Of a stretch of 64,000 nt of DNA, positions 58,842 through 64,000 are shown in pieces. The position numbers and the translations under genes were made by a program. The stretch lies in the NCBI RefSeq assembly GCF_002810445.1, contig NZ_NEXS01000005.1, positions 62,001 to 126,000 of the forward strand, given 5' to 3'. Source of the DNA: Advenella sp. S44 (GTDB taxonomy: Bacteria > Pseudomonadota > Gammaproteobacteria > Burkholderiales > Burkholderiaceae_B). The notes under the pieces were generated by a model that saw nothing but the letters and a program-made list of their open reading frames with translations, did no database searches and was not told the origin of the DNA. Each line of letters starts with the position of its first letter. Position 1 is the stretch's first letter.

Positions 58842-59150
58842 ATGATCCCAGGTGAAATCATTGCCGCCAAAGGGGCAATCGACATCAATACCGGGCGAAA
58901 TACCTTGGTTATAGAGGTGACCAATACTGGCGATCGTCCCGTCCAGGTCGGATCCCATTATCATTTTGCGGAAACCAACGGCGCATTGCTGTTTGACCGG
59001 CAACTGGCGCGTGGTTATCGACTCAATATTGTCGCTGGAACGGCAATACGCTTTGAGCCCGGGCAAATTCGGACAGTAGAGCTGGTGGCGCTGGCGGGCG
59101 ACCGGCGAGTATTCGGGTTTACTGGAAGTGTCATGGGAGCACTGGAATGA
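58842..59150 (+). CDS. ureB: Urease subunit beta
   Basis: A 102-residue urease beta chain: [22 protein letters not shown] and [16 protein letters not shown] are diagnostic. It lies 9 bases after ureJ and overlaps the ureC start by four bases. Confidence 0.97.
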   Translation: MIPGEIIAAKGAIDINTGRNTLVIEVTNTGDRPVQVGSHYHFAETNGALLFDRQLARGYRLNIVAGTAIRFEPGQIRTVELVALAGDRRVFGFTGSVMGALE

Positions 59151-60862
59151 CAAGCATATCAAGACAAGCTTATGCCGAAATCTTTGGGCCGACCATTGCA
59201 AGTGGTCGCGCCGACCGGGTTCGCCTGGCCGACACTGAATTGTTCATTGAAGTCGAAAAAGATTTCACCGTATTTGGCGAAGAGGTCAAATTTGGCGGCG
59301 GCAAGGTCATTCGAGACGGAATGGGCCAAAGCCAGCGCTGCTCGGCAGACTGTGCAGACACGGTCATTACCAATGCACTGATCGTCGACGCAATGACCGG
59401 AATAGTCAAAGCCGATATCGCTATCAAAAACGGCCATATCGCTACCATCGGCAAAGCGGGCAATCCGGACATCCAGCCCGGTGTCACCATCGTGATCGGG
59501 CCAGGCACCGAGATTATTGCCGGAGAAGGTTTTATTGTTACCGCAGGCGGCATCGATACGCACATTCATTTCATTTGCCCGCAGCAAATTGACGAAGCGC
59601 TGTCGTCTGGCGTGACCACGATGATTGGCGGGGGCACGGGCCCGGCAACGGGCTCCTTCGCTACCACTTGCACGCCCGGCCCATGGCATATCCACGCCAT
59701 GCTTGGCGCAACCGACGCCTTCCCCATGAACATCGGCCTATTGGGAAAAGGCAGCGCCAGTGTTCCCGCCCCCCTGCTGGAACAGATACAGGCCGGAGCA
59801 ATAGGCCTGAAACTGCATGAAGATTGGGGCACGACACCGCAAGCCATTGACACCTGCCTGAACGTGGCCGAGCAAACCGATACTCAGGTCGCCATCCACA
59901 GTGACACTCTGAATGAATCGGGCTTTGTCGAGGCCACTGTAGCCGCGTTCAAGGGGCGCACCATCCATACCTTCCATACCGAAGGCGCAGGTGGCGGTCA
60001 TGCGCCCGATATCATTCGCGCCGCAGGCATGCCCAATGTCCTGCCCGCTTCGACTAATCCGACCATGCCGTTTACGCACAATACGATTGATGAGCATCTG
60101 GATATGTTGATGGTCTGCCACCACCTGGATCCGGCCATCGCCGAGGACCTTGCCTTCGCCGAGAGCCGCATCCGGCGGGAAACCATTGCCGCCGAAGACA
60201 TTTTGCATGACCTTGGCGCATTTTCAATTATGAGTTCCGATTCCCAGGCAATGGGCCGTGTTGGCGAAGTCATTCTTCGAACCTGGCAAACGGCAGACAA
60301 AATGAAGCGGCAGCGCGGCAGTCTGGCTGGCGACTCTGCCACTTCCGACAATAACCGGGTCAAGCGATTTATTGCCAAATACACGATCAACCCCGCCATC
60401 GCGCATGGTATTGCTCACAAGGTCGGATCCGTACAGCCCGGCAAGTTTGCTGACCTGGTTCTATGGCGGCCTGCATTTTTTGGCGTCAAGCCCAGCCTGA
60501 TCCTCAAAGGGGGAATGATCGCACAGGCAGTCATGGGCGATCCGAATGGGTCTATCCCCACCCCTCAGCCTGTCCATTACCGGAACATGTACGGCTCCTA
60601 CGGTCGCGCACTAAAAACGTCGCTGGCCTTTGTCTCGCAGGCAGGATTGAACAACCTTGCTGTGCACGATTTAAAGTTGACCAAAACGCTTTGCGCCGTC
60701 AACGGCTGCCGCAATATTGGCAAGCGCGACATGGTTCTGAACGACTGGTTGCCAGATATCCGTGTCGATCCGCAAACCTATCAGGTCTTTGCAGACGGGC
60801 AACTGCTGCGCTGCGAACCAGCCCAGATCCTGCCTATGGCCCAGCGATATTTTCTGTTTTGA
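59147..60862 (+). CDS. ureC: Urease subunit alpha
   Basis: The 571-residue catalytic subunit with the dinuclear nickel site. The metal-bridging carbamylated Lys lies in [12 protein letters not shown], metal-ligand histidines in [11 protein letters not shown], and the mobile flap in [24 protein letters not shown]. Length is normal. It starts in ATGA overlap with ureB and ends in TGATG overlap with ureE. Confidence 0.98.
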   Translation: MTSISRQAYAEIFGPTIASGRADRVRLADTELFIEVEKDFTVFGEEVKFGGGKVIRDGMGQSQRCSADCADTVITNALIVDAMTGIVKADIAIKNGHIATIGKAGNPDIQPGVTIVIGPGTEIIAGEGFIVTAGGIDTHIHFICPQQIDEALSSGVTTMIGGGTGPATGSFATTCTPGPWHIHAMLGATDAFPMNIGLLGKGSASVPAPLLEQIQAGAIGLKLHEDWGTTPQAIDTCLNVAEQTDTQVAIHSDTLNESGFVEATVAAFKGRTIHTFHTEGAGGGHAPDIIRAAGMPNVLPASTNPTMPFTHNTIDEHLDMLMVCHHLDPAIAEDLAFAESRIRRETIAAEDILHDLGAFSIMSSDSQAMGRVGEVILRTWQTADKMKRQRGSLAGDSATSDNNRVKRFIAKYTINPAIAHGIAHKVGSVQPGKFADLVLWRPAFFGVKPSLILKGGMIAQAVMGDPNGSIPTPQPVHYRNMYGSYGRALKTSLAFVSQAGLNNLAVHDLKLTKTLCAVNGCRNIGKRDMVLNDWLPDIRVDPQTYQVFADGQLLRCEPAQILPMAQRYFLF

Positions 60863-61785
60863 TGTTGACACTTCAGGAACGCTTAGACATGACACGTTTC
60901 GTGCGCAAATATCTACGCAACAGCGGCCTGTCTGCCGCGTTGTTGCAACATGCCCCCATCGCGCAGATGACCTTTGAGCAGCGCCGCCGCAGCCGTCAGA
61001 AAGTGACCCTAAACAATGAGGAAACCATTAACGTGGTTATCGACAGAGGCCAGGTTCTGGTCCCTGGAGATGTCCTGGTGGCCGATGACGGCGGCCTGAT
61101 TGTCGTACAGGCACAACACGAGTCGCTGGTGCGCGTCACCGCTGATACTTCGAAAAACCTGGCGCGGGCGGCCTATCACCTGGGAAACCGCCATGTTACG
61201 GTCGAAGTCGGCGATGGTTTCCTCCATCTGCAATACGATCCCGTCCTGGTGGAAATGTTGGACCGGCTTGGGGTTCATACCTCGAGCGTCAGTCAGGCTT
61301 TCAACCCCGAACACGGGGCCTATGGCGGCGGCCATAAGCACGGTCATGATGAAACGTTCGACGAAGATTACGCGCTGGCGCAGGCTGCCTATAAAGCCCA
61401 CGAATACGCACATTCCGGGCGCGACCAAAAACATACGCATCCGCAAGAACACGCCCACGATCGTGAACACACGCCTTCGTACAATCACGATCACACGCGC
61501 TTACACGAACACACTCACGCACATTCACACAGCGACAACCACAAACACGACCACCAACACAACTACGGCAACGAACACAATCGCGTGCGTTCATATGGCC
61601 ACAACCACAAGCACGACCACGACCACGACCACGACCACGAACGTCTTCAGAATAACGTTTCCGATGACCAACACCAGCATAACGCTACTGCCAATGCAGC
61701 AAAACAGCCTGCTGAACATAACCATCGCAATCATAGTCATGATCATGGCCGGGATCATCACAGTTGTCATTGTCCGGACGAGTAA
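60862..61785 (+). CDS. ureE: Urease accessory nickel chaperone UreE with a long His-rich tail
   Basis: A 307-residue nickel carrier. Residues 1 to about 145 are the normal UreE fold (peptide-binding and metal-binding domains, with LGNRHVTVEVGDGF holding the interface His). The tail from residue 151 contains 40 histidines in 157 residues, mostly in alternating xH order, with DHDHDHDHE and a final HHSCHCPDE. Usual UreE tails have 10-15 His and total lengths of 150-230 residues. The tail probably stores many nickel ions. The ATG overlaps the ureC stop (TGATG). Confidence 0.93.
   Translation: MLTLQERLDMTRFVRKYLRNSGLSAALLQHAPIAQMTFEQRRRSRQKVTLNNEETINVVIDRGQVLVPGDVLVADDGGLIVVQAQHESLVRVTADTSKNLARAAYHLGNRHVTVEVGDGFLHLQYDPVLVEMLDRLGVHTSSVSQAFNPEHGAYGGGHKHGHDETFDEDYALAQAAYKAHEYAHSGRDQKHTHPQEHAHDREHTPSYNHDHTRLHEHTHAHSHSDNHKHDHQHNYGNEHNRVRSYGHNHKHDHDHDHDHERLQNNVSDDQHQHNATANAAKQPAEHNHRNHSHDHGRDHHSCHCPDE
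61612..61641 (+). repeat. CACGAC hexamer tract in ureE
   Basis: Four perfect copies of CACGAC (61612-61635) plus CACGAA (61636-61641), encoding the HD repeat of the UreE tail. The repeat length of six keeps the frame if copies are gained or lost, so tail length may vary between strains without loss of function. Confidence 0.85.
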
Positions 61786-61794
61786 TCTGACACC

Positions 61795-62514
61795 ATGCAC
61801 ATCTCCATGAATGCGCTGGATGCCATCACTGTCCAACGCTATGCGCAACTAATGCACCTGTCCTCGCCGGCCCTGCCGGTGGGCGGGTTCAGCTATTCCC
61901 AGGGATTCGAATCTGCCGTCGAACTGGGTATTGTGTTTGACGAAGACACTGCGCGTCGCTGGATCGAGAACACCCTGCACGCTGTCATGGCTCCATGCGA
62001 TGCAACGATATGGCTGCTGGTTTACCGGGCGTGGTGCGATCAGGATACCGACACGGTGTGCCGATGGAACCGATGGTATTACGCAAGTCGGGAAACGGCA
62101 GAGGCAAGGGCCGAGACTACCCAGATGGCTGTTTCACTGATCAACCTGGCACAGGAACTCAGATGGGGAGCCGATGCGCTGCGCAGCCATCTAGGTGCGC
62201 TTTGTCCGCCCTGCTTCCCGGCGGCACATGCATTTTGCGTTCAGGCGCTCGCCCTGCCGTCAGACGCAGGAATCACGGCGTTTCTCTATACCTGGCTCGA
62301 AAATCAGATTATGGCTGCCATCAAAACGGTGCCTCTGGGGCAAACTGCCGGGCAACGGGTGCTTTCAGCATTAGTGCCTCAGTTAGATCATGCAGTACTG
62401 GCCGCCCAGAAAGCAGCGTCGTGCTCGCCCCCAATAATCATGACGCTGGCGCCGCAATATTCCATTGTTGCTGCCCGACACGAAAGCCAGTTTTCCCGGC
62501 TGTTTCGTTCTTAA
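61795..62514 (+). CDS. ureF: Urease accessory protein UreF
   Basis: A 239-residue helical protein linking UreG to UreD on apo-urease. Family features: LMHLSSPALPVGGFSYSQGFESAVELGIV and the C-terminal YSIVAARHESQFSRLFRS. A second ATG at 61807 is also possible. It lies 9 bases after ureE. Confidence 0.95.
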   Translation: MHISMNALDAITVQRYAQLMHLSSPALPVGGFSYSQGFESAVELGIVFDEDTARRWIENTLHAVMAPCDATIWLLVYRAWCDQDTDTVCRWNRWYYASRETAEARAETTQMAVSLINLAQELRWGADALRSHLGALCPPCFPAAHAFCVQALALPSDAGITAFLYTWLENQIMAAIKTVPLGQTAGQRVLSALVPQLDHAVLAAQKAASCSPPIIMTLAPQYSIVAARHESQFSRLFRS

Positions 62515-62625
62515 GGGGCCCATCTTGATTTTCCAGTTCTGCAAGCAGACTGGTCAGACACTGGCTCCCCGGCTAAAGATCAACGGCATTTCTATACATT
62601 ATTTATTGAGCAAAAGGCATTTACC

Positions 62626-63381
62626 ATGACCAACGTCATTAACGGAACTGTGGGAACTCAAGGAACTCAGGCGCCCAAGGCAACTCCTGGCACTTCTGGC
62701 ACTTCTGGAACTCGTGCAAGTCCTGCAACTGAGGGAACTCAAGGGATAAAGGCGCCCCATACATTGCGGACCAAGACATTGCCTGCGCTACGCGTCGGTA
62801 TCGGCGGCCCCGTCGGTTCTGGAAAAACGTCTCTGCTTGAAGTTCTGTGCAAAAAAATGGGAACCAGATATGATCTTGTTGCTATCACAAACGACATCTA
62901 TACGAAAGAAGATCAGCGTCTGCTGACGCTTTCCGGTGCACTTGACCCCAAACGTATCATGGGCGTCGAAACCGGCGGCTGTCCGCATACCGCGATCCGG
63001 GAAGACGCATCCATTAATCTGCGCGCGATCGATCAGATGCTACAGCGTTTTCCGCAGGCTGATATTATTTTTATCGAATCTGGTGGCGACAACCTGGCGG
63101 CAACCTTCAGCCCGGAGTTGTCAGATCTGACTATTTACGTCATCGACGTGGCGGGCGGCGAAAAAATTCCCCGCAAAGGCGGCCCTGGCATCACCAAATC
63201 CGATCTGCTGATCATCAACAAAACTGATCTGGCCCCTTATGTTGGCGCGTCTCTGGAAATCATGCGTCAGGATACCGAGCGCATGCGCCAGAATCGGCCA
63301 TTTGTGATGTGTAATATGAAAACCGGTGACGGCGTCGACGCCATCATTCAATTCATTGAAAAAGCCGGCATGCTCACTTGA
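62626..63381 (+). CDS. ureG: Urease accessory GTPase UreG with an N-terminal extension
   Basis: A 251-residue GTPase that powers nickel insertion. The G domain begins near residue 56 with [17 protein letters not shown] (P-loop GPVGSGKT at 61-68), then [15 protein letters not shown] with the metal-binding CPH motif, and [11 protein letters not shown] for guanine recognition. The first ~50 residues are extra: a Gly/Thr/Ser-rich stretch with GT repeats (such as GTSGTSGT) in place of the short or His-rich start usual for UreG. AAAGG lies 9 bases before the ATG. It ends the urease operon and lies 111 bases after ureF. Confidence 0.95.
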   Translation: MTNVINGTVGTQGTQAPKATPGTSGTSGTRASPATEGTQGIKAPHTLRTKTLPALRVGIGGPVGSGKTSLLEVLCKKMGTRYDLVAITNDIYTKEDQRLLTLSGALDPKRIMGVETGGCPHTAIREDASINLRAIDQMLQRFPQADIIFIESGGDNLAATFSPELSDLTIYVIDVAGGEKIPRKGGPGITKSDLLIINKTDLAPYVGASLEIMRQDTERMRQNRPFVMCNMKTGDGVDAIIQFIEKAGMLT

Positions 63382-63570
63382 AGACACAGAGCGCACGCGC
63401 CAGTATCGTTCAGTTGTGATGTGCAATATGAATACTGGCAACGACAGATGCCATCATTCAATGCCTCGAACCAGCCGGCATGTTCACCTGAGATGACCGA
63501 GCGCACGCGCCAGTACTGGCCGTTTGAGATATGCGGTTTGAAAACCGGACTGCGGTGTAACGATGATTGC
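63271..63570 (+). repeat. Tandem, decayed copies of the ureG 3' end
   Basis: The last 111 bases of ureG (63271-63381) are followed by a recognisable second copy (63382-63491, ending CACCTGA like the original CACTTGA) and a third, shorter copy (63492 to about 63570). The GAGCGCAYGCGCCAG and TGATGTGYAATATGAA segments recur. Frames in copies 2 and 3 are broken. This is a direct tandem duplication that has diverged. The rest up to 63671 shows no gene. Confidence 0.85.
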
Positions 63571-63671
63571 CGCCACGTACGGTCGTCAGCCTGCTATCGC
63601 GGCATCACGGCATCCGGCGGCAACCGATAAACATGGTGTCACGCGGGCCATCCGCCTTTAATCTTTCATCA

Positions 63672-64000
63672 TTAGCATTCAATAATATTGACAGCCAGCC
63701 CGCCACGCGATGTTTCCTTGTATTTCGATTGCATATCTGCCCCCGTCTGCATCATGGTTCGAATCACTTTATCCAGCGACACGTAATGCGTCCCATCACC
63801 CCGCAAGGCCATGCGAGCGGCGTTGATGGCTTTGACTGCGCCCATCGCATTGCGCTCGATACAAGGAATCTGCACCATGCCTCCGACAGGATCACAAGTC
63901 ATGCCCAGGTTGTGCTCCATGCCGATTTCGGCGGCGTTCTCCACTTGAGGAACCGTTCCTCCCAGTACGGCTGCCAGTGCGCCTGCTGCCATGGAGCAGG
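63672..64000 (-). CDS. sdaA: L-serine dehydratase, 5' part missing
   Basis: The C-terminal 108 residues of the single-chain iron-sulfur L-serine ammonia-lyase, which converts L-serine to pyruvate and ammonia. [36 protein letters not shown] contains two of the Cys that hold the 4Fe-4S cluster, and the ending [18 protein letters not shown] is typical. The gene runs off the right edge on the minus strand. It converges on the ureG repeats and is not part of the urea operon. Confidence 0.93.
   Translation of the reverse strand, partial: CSMAAGALAAVLGGTVPQVENAAEIGMEHNLGMTCDPVGGMVQIPCIERNAMGAVKAINAARMALRGDGTHYVSLDKVIRTMMQTGADMQSKYKETSRGGLAVNIIEC

Noticed and set aside
61440-61760. CRISPR-like repeat array
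   Set aside because: The regular repeats are His codons of the UreE tail with changing spacers of 3-12 bases, not repeat-spacer units.

Overview
The window looks like a chromosomal segment of a betaproteobacterium of the family Alcaligenaceae, most likely Advenella or a close relative. This is inferred from gene content and order: tig-clpP-clpX-lon, rpmI-rplT-pheST-ihfA-merR, glnK-amtB, gshB with a mannose-family EIIA and ptsH-ptsI, a TsdBA-type thiosulfate dehydrogenase pair, and urtABCDE fused to a urease cluster. No sequence search was run. I see no insertion sequence, phage or CRISPR array; nearly everything is core or housekeeping DNA.

Layout. 1-8.6 kb holds purine synthesis (guaA cut by the left edge, guaB, purL), with an alpha/beta hydrolase gene on the opposite strand between guaA and guaB. 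8.9-23.1 kb is a mixed stretch: PBP7-type peptidase, an esterase-fold protein that lacks its catalytic residues, yqeY, dinB, a HelD/UvrD-like helicase, several small lipoproteins and secreted proteins, a methyltransferase, yceI, a GFA-family protein, tRNA-Pro(GGG) and an FMN hydroxy-acid oxidase. 23.3-39.9 kb is the classic thrS-infC-rpmI-rplT-pheS-pheT-ihfA-merR translation locus, split between infC and rpmI by about 9 kb carrying comM, ubiK, an Ala-rich lipoprotein, glnK-amtB, ptsI-ptsH-EIIA and gshB. 40-48.7 kb has an OmpA-like lipoprotein, a Pro/Ser-rich membrane protein, the protease/chaperone cluster lon-clpX-clpP-tig and a small membrane protein. 49-50.8 kb has tsdBA. 51.2-63.4 kb is one long nitrogen operon: the urea ABC importer urtABCDE followed by ureD-ureA-ureJ-ureB-ureC-ureE-ureF-ureG. 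The right edge cuts sdaA.

How the parts connect. glnK-amtB and urtA both have near-identical perfect matches to the sigma-54 -24/-12 consensus, so ammonium uptake and urea uptake/hydrolysis are probably one nitrogen-limitation regulon. The most interesting regulatory element is upstream of thrS: a sigma-70-like promoter, a 24-codon leader with a Thr-Thr-Thr-Asp-Thr run, a hairpin overlapping the Thr codons, then an intrinsic terminator just before the thrS ribosome-binding site. This is the layout of leader-peptide transcription attenuation, here apparently sensing threonyl-tRNA. Other notable items are an AUC start for infC, a promoter-embedded palindrome at guaB, a sigma-32-like promoter for lon, a UreE with 40 histidines in its tail, a UreG with a Thr/Gly-rich N-terminal extension, and decayed tandem copies of the ureG 3' end.
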